Source: Natranaerofaba carboxydovora (GTDB lineage: Bacteria > Bacillota > Natranaerobiia > Natranaerobiales > Natranaerofabaceae). Taken from it: a stretch of DNA of 64,000 nucleotides. Location of the stretch: contig NZ_CP054394.1 of NCBI RefSeq assembly GCF_022539405.1, positions 3,159,833 to 3,223,832 on the forward strand, written 5' to 3'. Shown one piece after another: positions 42,024 through 50,265 of the stretch (position 1 is the first letter of the stretch; each line of letters begins with the position of its first letter). The translations under genes and the position numbers were made by a program. The notes under the pieces were generated by a model. The model worked only from the letters and a program-made list of their open reading frames with translations, was not told the DNA's origin and did not search any database.

Positions 42024-42833
42024 ATGTTTAAAGGCTTAACAATAGGCCAACACTTGCCAGGGAACTCAATATTACACGTAATGGATCCTAGAATGAAAAT
42101 AATGTTACTTCTACTTACAGTTGTAGTTTTATTTTTGCTAAACACTTTTACAGGCTATTTTTTACTTGGCTTATTTTTCTTTTCAGTTATAACTATTAGC
42201 AAATTGCCTATGAAAATGATTCTTAGAGGGATAAAGCCGCTTTTCTTCATAATAGCTTTTACATTTGTTTTACATTCTTTTTTAACAGAAGGTGGAGAAA
42301 AGCTCTTAGAATTAAACACATGGGCAGGTTCATTGACAGTTGAATCCGAAGGGATTTTCAGAGGTAGTTTTATGGCACTAAGACTAATTTTTCTTGTGAT
42401 AATCGCTTCTGTACTCACCTTGACTACATCACCAATAGCATTAACAGATGCAATAGAACACTTGCTCTCACCTTTTAAGAGAATAGGTGTCCCGGCCCAC
42501 GAAATAGCGATGATGATGTCAATTGCCCTTAGGTTTATTCCTACTCTTACTGAAGAAACAGAAAAAATAATGAAAGCCCAAAAAGCTAGAGGGGCTGATT
42601 TTGAAACAGGGAATATAATACAAAGGGCTAAAAACTTGGTCCCTTTATTAGTACCTCTTTTTGTAAGTGCTTTTAGAAGGGCAGATGAGCTAGCAGTTGC
42701 TATGGAAGCTAGATGTTATAGGGGTGGAGAAGGAAGAACAAGGCTAAATGAGTTAAACCTTGAAAGAAGAGACTACCTAGCTTTTGTTACTCTTATCTTT
42801 TTTGCAGCTATCTTAATAATTTTTGGCTTTTAA
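42024..42833 (+). CDS. ecfT: Energy-coupling factor transporter transmembrane protein EcfT
   Basis: 269 residues with five or more hydrophobic spans. The coupling helices carry AQKARGADFETG and the second Ala-Arg motif near MEARCYRGGEGRTRL. It links the two ATPases to S components, none of which is encoded nearby, so this is the group II (shared module) arrangement usual beside ribosomal genes in Firmicutes. Confidence 0.94.
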   Translation: MFKGLTIGQHLPGNSILHVMDPRMKIMLLLLTVVVLFLLNTFTGYFLLGLFFFSVITISKLPMKMILRGIKPLFFIIAFTFVLHSFLTEGGEKLLELNTWAGSLTVESEGIFRGSFMALRLIFLVIIASVLTLTTSPIALTDAIEHLLSPFKRIGVPAHEIAMMMSIALRFIPTLTEETEKIMKAQKARGADFETGNIIQRAKNLVPLLVPLFVSAFRRADELAVAMEARCYRGGEGRTRLNELNLERRDYLAFVTLIFFAAILIIFGF

Positions 42834-42864
42834 TTTATATTTTTAGGCCCTCGGAGTGGTAACA

Positions 42865-43611
42865 GTGGAAAAAAATAATATAAAAATGACTATAGCTTAT
42901 GACGGTACTAATTACTTTGGGTTTCAGCGTCAAAAAAATGTATTGACTATACAAGAAGTGCTAGAAGAAGCATTAGAAAAATTATATGGCCATGAAATAA
43001 AAATTTTGGCTGCAGGAAGGACAGATTCAGGAGTCCATGCCAGAGGACAGGTAATTAATTTTAGAACCATTAATGACAGGATTCCTATCCATAAACTGCC
43101 CCTTGCTCTAAACTCAGTTTTGCCAGATGATGTGGTAGTCAAAGAAGCAACCAGGGTACCGTTAGAATTTAACTCAAGAAAACACGCTAAAAAGAAAAAG
43201 TACAGATATTATTGTTATAAATCATATTATAGAGATCCTTTTTTAAGAAACTATGCTTACCAATTGAAAGAAGGGAATTTAAATTATGACAAGATGAACG
43301 AAGCTTGTAGAGAATTTATTGGTAAACATGACTTTACAGCATTTTCTGCGTCTGGAACTGAAGTGGAGAATAAAGTAAGAGAGATATATGATCTAAACAT
43401 GAGTAATACTAAGAATAGTTTAACATTTGAGTTCTTAGGTGATGGCTTTTTATATAAAATGGTCCGAATAATTGTAGGGACAATTATAATAATAGGTAAT
43501 GGAAAGATTTGTCCTTCTAAAGTCAAGGATATAATTAAGCAAAAGGACAGGTCGCTAACTGGTCCAACAATCGCACCCCATGGACTGTATTTAGAGAAAG
43601 TTTACTATTAG
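42865..43611 (+). CDS. truA: tRNA pseudouridine synthase A
   Basis: 248 residues. Modifies U38-40 in the anticodon arm. The catalytic Asp is in AAGRTDSGVHARGQV; IAYDGTNYFGFQRQ is the N-terminal motif. GTG at 42865 was chosen, eight bases after CGGAG; the frame opens at 42856 within it. It follows ecfT as in Bacillus. Confidence 0.95.
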   Translation: MEKNNIKMTIAYDGTNYFGFQRQKNVLTIQEVLEEALEKLYGHEIKILAAGRTDSGVHARGQVINFRTINDRIPIHKLPLALNSVLPDDVVVKEATRVPLEFNSRKHAKKKKYRYYCYKSYYRDPFLRNYAYQLKEGNLNYDKMNEACREFIGKHDFTAFSASGTEVENKVREIYDLNMSNTKNSLTFEFLGDGFLYKMVRIIVGTIIIIGNGKICPSKVKDIIKQKDRSLTGPTIAPHGLYLEKVYY

Positions 43612-43645
43612 AGAAGTATTGAAAAAGATAAATTCGCAAAGGAAT

Positions 43646-43675
43646 TTGACATGTCAGCAGTAGTTGTATTAAAAT
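43646..43675 (+). promoter_or_regulatory. Promoter for rplM-rpsI
   Basis: TTGACA (43646-43651), 18-base spacer, TAAAAT (43670-43675), about 45 bases before rplM. It gives rplM-rpsI a start independent of the upstream ECF-truA genes. Confidence 0.65.
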
Positions 43676-43719
43676 ACACTTCGTAGATTTTAAAGTGTAA
43701 ATGTGAAGGAGGGAAAGCG

Positions 43720-44151
43720 ATGAAATCAACTTATATGGCTAAGCCAGGTGAAGTGGAGAAAAAATGGTATGTGATAGATGCAGCAGGGAAGCCTCTTGGT
43801 AGGCTGGCAGTTGAAATAAGTAAGGTTTTGATGGGAAAGCACAAGCCAGAATATACTCCCCATGTAGATACAGGAGATTATGTGATAGTAGTTAATTCTC
43901 AAGATGTGCTTTTGACCGGTAAGAAAAAGAAGCAAAAATTCTTATACAAACACTCTGGTTTCCCAGGTGGCCTAAAAGCAACCAGCTACGAAGTGCTACT
44001 TAGAGATAACCCTGAAAGAGCTGTATTTGAAGCAGTCAAGGGGATGATCCCTAAGAATAGACTAGGCCGTCAGATGATTAAAAAATTAAAAGTATACAGA
44101 GATTCTGAGCATCCACACCAAGCGCAACAGCCAGAAAGCTGGGATTGGTAA
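43720..44151 (+). CDS. rplM: Ribosomal protein L13
   Basis: 143 residues. Early 50S assembly protein. [26 protein letters not shown] and [30 protein letters not shown]-type segments are typical. ATG after GAAGGAGGGAAAGCG. Confidence 0.97.
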   Translation: MKSTYMAKPGEVEKKWYVIDAAGKPLGRLAVEISKVLMGKHKPEYTPHVDTGDYVIVVNSQDVLLTGKKKKQKFLYKHSGFPGGLKATSYEVLLRDNPERAVFEAVKGMIPKNRLGRQMIKKLKVYRDSEHPHQAQQPESWDW

Positions 44152-44200
44152 ATAATTAAGAAGGTAAGACATATCAAAGCAACTAGAAAGGAGGAAGATG

Positions 44201-44593
44201 ATGGAGCAGGTAAAATATTACGGTACCGGAAGAAGAAAAACTTCTGTTGCCCGTGTTAGATTAGTTCCGGGTTCCGGGGATTTTGTTATTAATAAGAAGC
44301 CAATTAATGAATATTTCGGAATTGATACTTTAGAAACAATAGTAAAGCAACCCTTAAGAGAAACCGAATTAGAAGGCAAATTTGATGTTTTGGTAAACGT
44401 TAGAGGTGGTGGCTTTACTGGTCAGGCAGAAGCAATAAGACATGGTCTAGCAAGAGCATTACTTAAAGCAGACAATGAATTTCGTCCGGTGCTAAAAAAG
44501 AATGGATTTTTGACTAGAGATGAAAGGAAAAAAGAAAGGAAGAAATACGGCAGAAAGAAAGCTCGTAAATCTCCACAGTTTTCAAAGAGGTAA
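44201..44593 (+). CDS. rpsI: Ribosomal protein S9
   Basis: 130 residues. Its C-terminal tail (ending QFSKR) reaches the P-site t[19 protein letters not shown] start and [20 protein letters not shown] are typical. ATG at 44201 is six bases after GGAGG; the ATG at 44198 is only three away. Confidence 0.96.
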   Translation: MEQVKYYGTGRRKTSVARVRLVPGSGDFVINKKPINEYFGIDTLETIVKQPLRETELEGKFDVLVNVRGGGFTGQAEAIRHGLARALLKADNEFRPVLKKNGFLTRDERKKERKKYGRKKARKSPQFSKR

Positions 44594-44604
44594 TCAGTGG
44601 TCTG

Positions 44605-44638
44605 CCTCCAAACAAAAGGGTTTGGAGGTTTTGTTTTG
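44605..44638 (+). terminator. Terminator after rpsI
   Basis: CCTCCAAAC / GGTTTGGAGG stem, five-base loop, followed by TTTTGTTTT. The T tract runs straight into copy 2 of the palindromic repeat. Confidence 0.9.
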
Positions 44639-44853
44639 TGCAAAAAGTCTATTCACATAAGTGATAGTGTTTTTAATTGATACATCTAAGACTCGGCAGC
44701 AGTCTAAATAAGGTTTCCTAATCAAAGAACTCATCGGCGAGTTCGATTAGCTAATGACTTGGCGTCATTAGACCTTATTTCGACTGCTTTCTCATCAAGA
44801 TGTATTACAATTAAAAACAAAACTTTGTTCATATGACTTTTTGCACTAGAATT
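44638..44853. repeat. Palindromic repeat element, copy 2, with a 99-base structured insert
   Basis: The outer parts match the reverse complement of copy 1 (3622-3754): left arm GTGCAAAAAGTCTATTCACA and on to ACATCTAAGACTCG, right arm TCAAGATGT to GACTTTTTGCACTAGAATT. Between them, at the point of copy 1's apical loop, lie 99 extra bases (44696-44794). These have a closing stem of 17 bases (44698-44714 with 44772-44788, one mismatch), a hairpin at 44718-44750 (CTAATC/GATTAG and GAACTC/GAGTTC) and a hairpin at 44751-44771 (CTAATGAC/GTCATTAG). Together they make a three-way junction. The left end lacks the ATTCTG of copy 1. It sits between the convergent rpsI and chromate-transporter genes. The 267-base gap is almost entirely this element. 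Confidence 0.85.
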
Positions 44854-44860
44854 ATAAATG

Positions 44861-45379
44861 TTAATATATGATAACTCCAGCTACAGCTGATAATAGGATT
44901 AGAAGAAGGGGATGCCAGTTTTTAATTAGCATCAATAGACATGTGCCAACTCCTATTATTATTCCCCCAATATCATCGACTGCCCTAAAACCGATGAAAA
45001 CTGCAGCTGATAAAATCAACCCTAAAATAGCTGGCCTAAGTCCATCAAAAAATACCTTGACTTTATCCTTAGATAGATATTTATTTAGTATAAAAGCTAT
45101 TAGTAATATCAATATTAAAGAAGGAGTGATGACTCCAATAGTTGCGATAATACTGCCGGTAACACCATCGATCTTGTAGCCAACAAAGGTGGCAAAATTT
45201 ATTGCAAGGGGACCAGGTGTCATCTCTGCGATAGCCATTATATCAAGAAATTCATCTAAATCCAGCCAGCCTCTAGATTCAATAATTTCTCTTTGGATAA
45301 GCGGTATCATTACATAACCGCCGCCAAAACTAAACAGCCCTAATTTAATAAATACCCACAGCAATTCAAGACCATGCAT
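44861..45379 (-). CDS. chrA: Chromate transporter family (half-size ChrA), second gene
   Basis: 172 residues, one CHR domain with about five membrane spans. The family motifs are FSFGGGYVMIPLIQREI near the N-terminus and EMTPGPLAINFATFVGYKIDG. Half-size CHR proteins usually come in pairs that form a heterodimer, matching the neighbour upstream on the same strand (25-base gap). Characterised members export chromate; the natural substrate here is unknown. The ATG is thirteen bases from AGGAGG, a long spacing. Confidence 0.88.
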   Translation of the reverse strand: MHGLELLWVFIKLGLFSFGGGYVMIPLIQREIIESRGWLDLDEFLDIMAIAEMTPGPLAINFATFVGYKIDGVTGSIIATIGVITPSLILILLIAFILNKYLSKDKVKVFFDGLRPAILGLILSAAVFIGFRAVDDIGGIIIGVGTCLLMLIKNWHPLLLILLSAVAGVIIY

Positions 45380-45404
45380 TTTTTTATTTAGTCCTCCTCT
45401 TTAA

Positions 45405-46016
45405 TTAATCATCATTGTTCTTTTCTTTATCTTCTTTAACATCTTCATCTTCTTTGTCTTCTTTATGTTTTTTTTCTCCTTTATTTAAGATAAAAGCCAG
45501 TACTCCAAAAGCAACTATAACTCCTATAGGATGTAAACCAATAACAGCAAGAAAAAAAGCTGCCAGGAAAATTATGATTGATTTCTTTTGTGTTAATATG
45601 GGCTTTCCTATGCTAATGACAGCGGCAAAAATCAGTCCCACAACGCCAGGTCTTATTCCCATGAAGGCCTTATTTACTATGCCTACTTCTTGAAATCTAA
45701 GAAAATACATTGCTATCAACAAGATGATAGTAAAAGATGGTATTATTACCCCGAGAAGACAGACAAAGGCTCCAGGAGTTCCTTTTATTTTATAGCCTGT
45801 GTAGATGGCTGTATTTATAGCGACCGCCCCAGGTACAGATTGAGATATTGTAAGGGCATCCAAAAATTCACCTTCATCTAACCAATTTTCTTTTTCTACA
45901 ATATCTCTCTTTATTAAAGGCAGCATGGCATACCCTCCTCCAAAGGTAAAAGCACCAAGCCTCAAAAAAGTTATAAATAGTTTTAAACAGGTATTCTGTA
46001 ATAATCTGCTTTTCAA
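45405..46016 (-). CDS. chrA: Chromate transporter family (half-size ChrA), first gene
   Basis: 203 residues, one CHR domain: LGAFTFGGGYAMLPLIKRDIVE and SQSVPGAVAINTAIYTGYKIKG. The C-terminal 25 residues are a highly charged Lys/Asp/Glu tail after the last membrane span. The start is TTG at 46016 (reading leftwards), six bases after AGAGGTG; the longer frame to 46058 has no ribosome site. It is divergent from cwlD, whose start is only 66 bases away. Confidence 0.87.
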   Translation of the reverse strand: MKSRLLQNTCLKLFITFLRLGAFTFGGGYAMLPLIKRDIVEKENWLDEGEFLDALTISQSVPGAVAINTAIYTGYKIKGTPGAFVCLLGVIIPSFTIILLIAMYFLRFQEVGIVNKAFMGIRPGVVGLIFAAVISIGKPILTQKKSIIIFLAAFFLAVIGLHPIGVIVAFGVLAFILNKGEKKHKEDKEDEDVKEDKEKNNDD

Positions 46017-46081
46017 TTTATTCACCTCTTTTGATTCTATTTTTTTCCCAAATACCATAACTTATATTGAGGAGGGTTATA

Positions 46082-46819
46082 ATGAAAGCAAAGTTTGCTG
46101 TAATAAAATTAACTAAAAAGTTTATTTTTAAAATATTGATTGTACTATTTATATTAATATTAATAGTAGCTGCCTGGTTTTTCAATAACCTTTATATGTT
46201 TAACATATTTTCTTCTCCAGAACTATATACCAACTTAGATAATAAGGTTGTTGGAATTGATCCGGGACATGGCGGGTATGACCCTGGGTTTTTCAAGGGT
46301 GAAGTAAGAGAGTGCGATGTAGTGTTAGATATTTCTCTCAAATTAAGAAGGCTGCTAGAACAGGGGGGAGCCCAGGTTGTAATGACAAGAGAAGAAGATA
46401 GTGATATGTGGGATTACTATGATGATAACAACAATAATAATACTCATCCTGACTTAGGCAGCAGGGCAAGACTGATGGAAGAACATGATGTCGATCTATT
46501 TGTAAGTGTCCATGCAAATAGTATACCATCAAGTGTCTGGAGTGGAGCACAAACTTTTTATCAAGAAGGTGATGAAGAAAGTGAGATTCTTGCCCATAAT
46601 ATACAAGACCAATTGATTGAAACCTTAAAAAATACTGATAGAACACCTCTATCAGCTGATTATTATATATTAAATAATACGGCCGCTCCGGGGGTAATTG
46701 TGGAGGTAGGATTTTTATCTAACCCAACGGAACGTGAACTGCTAGTAAATGATGAATACCAAGAAAGAGTTGCGTGGGCAATGTATTTAGGTTTGATAGA
46801 ATTTATGTCCCAATACTAA
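46082..46819 (+). CDS. cwlD: N-acetylmuramoyl-L-alanine amidase, CwlD type
   Basis: 245 residues: one membrane anchor (about 14-38) and an Amidase_3 zinc domain (about 55-245). The zinc His63 lies in DPGHGGYDPG, a second His is in SVHAN, and the catalytic Glu is in VEVGFLSNPTE. In spore formers CwlD helps make muramic lactam in cortex; in other bacteria it is a general cell-wall amidase. ATG at 46082 after TTGAGGAGGGTTATA; the frame's upstream part to 46067 is the ribosome site. Confidence 0.9.
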   Translation: MKAKFAVIKLTKKFIFKILIVLFILILIVAAWFFNNLYMFNIFSSPELYTNLDNKVVGIDPGHGGYDPGFFKGEVRECDVVLDISLKLRRLLEQGGAQVVMTREEDSDMWDYYDDNNNNNTHPDLGSRARLMEEHDVDLFVSVHANSIPSSVWSGAQTFYQEGDEESEILAHNIQDQLIETLKNTDRTPLSADYYILNNTAAPGVIVEVGFLSNPTERELLVNDEYQERVAWAMYLGLIEFMSQY

Positions 46820-46934
46820 AACACTCATCTTTATGGTTCAAAAACATGGTTAGATTGTAGTAAAATATAGATTAAAGGCTTGCAAAATGTAAATAATAAT
46901 TATGTTAGCCTGTATGAATCAAGGAGGGTTTAAT

Positions 46935-47783
46935 ATGGCTTTAAAATGGGCAGTTCTTACTCCACATCCGCCTTTACTCGTGCCGGAGATAGGAAAAGAT
47001 GCACTGAATCAGGTCATAGATACTAAAAAATCAATGGAAAAAACATTTGAGGAGCTAAAAAATGATAATGTAGATACATTGCTTATTATAACACCACATG
47101 GTCCTTACCTTTCTGATGAGATTTCAATTTGGGACAAGGACATTTTGGAAGGGTCTTTGGCTAGATTTGGTGGCAGAGAAAAGTTAAAGTTTGATTGTGA
47201 TAGGGATCTTGTCAAAGAGATTGCGGACGAATGGGAAAAGCATAGAATGCCTTATAGTAGTCTTGGAGAAGATGAGTCTGCAAGACTAGGGGAAGAGCTA
47301 GATCATGGAGCTTTTGTCCCTTTGTACTATCTTAATCAAAGTTTTGACAATAAAGTTAACCTTGTATCTATTACTCCTGGAGGGGCAGATTATGATCTTT
47401 TATGGAAGTCGGGAGAATTACTTGGGCAAGTAATAAATGATGAAGACAAGAATATAGGAGTTATTGTAAGTGGAGACTTATCTCACCGGCTTACAAGGAA
47501 TGCGCCTGCAGGATATCATCCTGAAGCTCATAAGTTTGATCAAAAACTAAAAGAGATTTTAAATCAGGGTAATTTTTCTTTACTAAAAGAAATTCCAGAA
47601 AAATTATTGATACAAACTGGAGAATGTGGATACAGGCCAATGCTTATTGCGGGAGGACTTTTGGAAAATCTTCATCCAAATAGTGAAGTTTTTTCATATG
47701 AAGGTCCTTTTGGGGTAGGTTATATGGTAGCTTTATTATACAGGGCATTAAACGAAAGCGATAAGGAAGGTGAGAAGGCTTGA
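46935..47783 (+). CDS. Memo-like / LigB-fold protein (AmmeMemoRadiSam system)
   Basis: 282 residues of the MEMO1 / class III extradiol dioxygenase fold. Seen are ALKWAVLTPHPPLLVPEIG near the start, ITPHGPY, DHGAFVPLYYL and VIVSGDLSHRL, the His/Asp sites that bind metal in dioxygenase relatives. Next come AMMECR1 and radical-SAM genes, the trio named AmmeMemoRadiSam; its biochemical job is not settled. ATG at 46935 after AAGGAGGGTTTAAT; the upstream frame to 46902 has no support. Its stop overlaps the next start (TTGA). Confidence 0.85.
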   Translation: MALKWAVLTPHPPLLVPEIGKDALNQVIDTKKSMEKTFEELKNDNVDTLLIITPHGPYLSDEISIWDKDILEGSLARFGGREKLKFDCDRDLVKEIADEWEKHRMPYSSLGEDESARLGEELDHGAFVPLYYLNQSFDNKVNLVSITPGGADYDLLWKSGELLGQVINDEDKNIGVIVSGDLSHRLTRNAPAGYHPEAHKFDQKLKEILNQGNFSLLKEIPEKLLIQTGECGYRPMLIAGGLLENLHPNSEVFSYEGPFGVGYMVALLYRALNESDKEGEKA

Positions 47784-48304
47784 GCAATAACAAAGAGATA
47801 GCAATTAAGCTTGCGAGGGATAGTCTAAAGACATATTTGAAAGAAAATAAGATACTTTCTTTGCTGCCGGATATGCCTGAAGACTTTTTGAAAAGGGCTG
47901 GATGTTTTGTTTCCTTGAAAAAAGAAGATGGTTCTTTAAGGGGGTGTATTGGCACAATTGAGCCAGTTTATGATACATTGGCAGAAGAGATAATAAGGAA
48001 TTCTATTAGTGCTGGTACAAAAGACCCCAGGTTTCCAAAGGTAGAAATCATAGAGCTAGATAGCTTAGTTTTTGCCGTTGATGTACTGCATCCTAAAGAG
48101 GAAATAACGGATTTTGACTATTTGGACCCATATAAATATGGAGTAGTTGTTGAAAAAGGAAGACAAAAAGGGGTTTTGTTACCTGACCTAGAAGGGATTG
48201 ACACAGCACAAAAACAGGTGGAAATTGCAATGACTAAAGCTTCGATAAATGATATTAATGGGACAAAAATTTATAGATTTAAGGTGGAGAGATACAATGA
48301 GTAA
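47780..48304 (+). CDS. AMMECR1 domain protein (AmmeMemoRadiSam system)
   Basis: 174 residues. The AMMECR1 core motif LRGCIGTIEP and the following DPRFPKVE are clear. Function is unknown; the link to the flanking Memo-like and radical-SAM genes is conserved in many anaerobes and archaea. Start TTG at 47780 overlaps the preceding TGA, and the end overlaps the next ATG by eight bases, so all three are coupled. Confidence 0.88.
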   Translation: MSNNKEIAIKLARDSLKTYLKENKILSLLPDMPEDFLKRAGCFVSLKKEDGSLRGCIGTIEPVYDTLAEEIIRNSISAGTKDPRFPKVEIIELDSLVFAVDVLHPKEEITDFDYLDPYKYGVVVEKGRQKGVLLPDLEGIDTAQKQVEIAMTKASINDINGTKIYRFKVERYNE

Positions 48305-49322
48305 CAAATCAATTGAATCAATGTTCTATCAAAAAGAAAATGAAAAGATTAGATGTCTTCTATGCCCTCATAAATGTATACTTACTGAAGGGGAGTTTGG
48401 CAGGTGCAAACTCAGAAAAGTTGAGGAAAGCACCGGCGAATTAAAACTACATTCCCCGTATCAGTCAAGGGTAGCAGCTATATGCTTGGATCCAATTGAA
48501 AAAAAGCCTTTGTATCATTTTCATCCGGGTTCTCAAGTACTGTCTGTAGGAATGATTGGCTGTAATTTGGCATGTCCTTTTTGTCAGAACTGGGAGATAT
48601 CCCACAGTAGAGACCAGGATAAAGGCAGAAAAATTACACCCCAAGACTTAACTAATATATTAAAAGAATATAGTGAGAGTGAGCCTGATAATATCCTGGG
48701 TCTGGCATTTACTTACTCCGAGCCAACGAGCTGGTATGAATATGTCTTTGAAGCTTCAAAATTATCATCAGAAGAAGGATTTAAAAATGTTATAGTTAGT
48801 AATGGTTTTATCAATAAAACACCGCTTAAAAACCTGATGCCATATATCCATGGTGCTAATATAGACGTTAAAGGTTTTCGGGAGAGCACATATAAACATG
48901 TGGGTGGTCAACTGCAGCCAGTAATGGATACTGTTGAACTTTTATTAGAGAGTAAGCATGTAGAACTTACCTATCTTGTAATCCCGGAAGTAAATGATCA
49001 CAAAGACGAATTAAATGACTTTATCAATTGGGTTTCAGAATTAAATCCTGATATACCAGTACATTTTAGTAGATATTTCCCCCAGTACAAATATGAAAGA
49101 AACGCCACACCAGTATCCACATTAAGATGGATATATGAAAAAGCCAAGGAAAAACTTACTTACGTATACCTGGGAAATGTAGGCGAACAAGAAAGCCAAA
49201 CCACATGGTGTCCAAAATGTAAAAAACCTATAATAGAACGGGTTGGTTTTGGGGTTATAACCAATTTAGTGGAAAGAAACCAATGTAAGTTCTGTAATCA
49301 TAAGATAGCCGGGGAGTTTTAA
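48297..49322 (+). CDS. amrS: AmmeMemoRadiSam system radical SAM enzyme
   Basis: 341 residues. The radical-SAM cluster motif C-x3-C-x2-C is at Cys89, Cys93 and Cys96 (GCNLACPFCQNW), inside a PflA-like barrel. An N-terminal pair of Cys (CLLCPHKC) and C-terminal pairs (CPKC, CKFC) could hold more metal. ATG at 48297 after AAGGTGGAGAGATACA; the frame from 48249 lies inside the AMMECR1 gene. The substrate is unknown. Confidence 0.9.
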   Translation: MSNKSIESMFYQKENEKIRCLLCPHKCILTEGEFGRCKLRKVEESTGELKLHSPYQSRVAAICLDPIEKKPLYHFHPGSQVLSVGMIGCNLACPFCQNWEISHSRDQDKGRKITPQDLTNILKEYSESEPDNILGLAFTYSEPTSWYEYVFEASKLSSEEGFKNVIVSNGFINKTPLKNLMPYIHGANIDVKGFRESTYKHVGGQLQPVMDTVELLLESKHVELTYLVIPEVNDHKDELNDFINWVSELNPDIPVHFSRYFPQYKYERNATPVSTLRWIYEKAKEKLTYVYLGNVGEQESQTTWCPKCKKPIIERVGFGVITNLVERNQCKFCNHKIAGEF

Positions 49323-49402
49323 AGGAGTTTAGGGTCTTTTGTAGAATTGTAATTATAATATAAGGTTTAATTAAAACTAAGCAGTGGTGGGAGTGGCGTT
49401 TA

Positions 49403-50230
49403 ATGAATGAGTTAGTCCAGGAGTTTTTTGCTCAATTTTCCTGGAGGGATTTAATTGATCTTTTAATCGTTGCTTTTTTGTTTTACAAAATTGTCATGAT
49501 AATTCGTGGTACAAGAGCAGTTCAACTACTTAAGGGTCTTTTGGTTTTGGTGGTTGCTATGGTTGTCAGTGACTGGTTAGGCTTTAGGGCTATTAATTGG
49601 CTTTTGACCCAGCTAATAACAGTTGGTGTAATTGCTATCCCCATTGTATTTCAGCCTGAACTGCGCCGTGCATTAGAAAAACTAGGGAGAGGCCAATTTT
49701 TTACTGATACTTTTTCAATTACGTCTTCTAAAGAAAAGCATGGAGAAGTAATAACAGAAATAGTTAAAACATGCAGTGTATTAAAGAAAAGGGGGCTTGG
49801 TGGTTTAATTGTAATTGAAAGAAAAACAGGTTTAAGAGACTTTGTGGAAACGGGAATAATGATAGATGGTAAAATAAGTGCAGAGTTTTTAATTAATATA
49901 TTTATGCCAAGAAGCCCACTTCACGACGGGGCGGTAGTAATTAAAGATGATGTAGTTAGAGCTGCTGGTTGTTATCTTCCTTTAACAGAAAAAGAAGGTC
50001 TAAGCAAGGACCTTGGAACCAGGCACCGGGCTGCGATAGGAATAACAGAACACTCAGATGCAATAAGTATTGTAGTAAGCGAAGAAAATGGGAAGATCTC
50101 TATTTCGGTAAATGGTAAAATTATACGGGATATTAAGGAACAAGACCTTGAGAAAAAATTAAAAGAACTTTGGGAACCAGGTGAGAGTTCCTTTGTAAAT
50201 CTTTGGCATTGGAAGTTTGGGAATGGATGA
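49403..50230 (+). CDS. cdaA: Diadenylate cyclase CdaA
   Basis: 275 residues. Three N-terminal membrane spans (about 12-85) followed by the DAC domain. The catalytic motifs are PLHDGAVVI (DGA) and GTRHRAAIG (RHR). It makes cyclic di-AMP, which controls potassium and osmolyte uptake and cell-wall balance. In most Firmicutes the order is cdaA-cdaR-glmM; here glmM starts only 36 bases after the stop and cdaR is absent. ATG after GGTGGGAGTGGCGTTTA. Confidence 0.94.
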   Translation: MNELVQEFFAQFSWRDLIDLLIVAFLFYKIVMIIRGTRAVQLLKGLLVLVVAMVVSDWLGFRAINWLLTQLITVGVIAIPIVFQPELRRALEKLGRGQFFTDTFSITSSKEKHGEVITEIVKTCSVLKKRGLGGLIVIERKTGLRDFVETGIMIDGKISAEFLINIFMPRSPLHDGAVVIKDDVVRAAGCYLPLTEKEGLSKDLGTRHRAAIGITEHSDAISIVVSEENGKISISVNGKIIRDIKEQDLEKKLKELWEPGESSFVNLWHWKFGNG

Positions 50231-50265
50231 ATTCCCTTATTTTTTTGAAAAAGGAGTGTAAAATA

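Noticed and set aside
44738-44752. GAGTTCGATTAGC in the repeat insert resembles a tRNA T-arm
   Set aside because: In the folded insert these bases form a hairpin stem, and no acceptor or anticodon arms are present.
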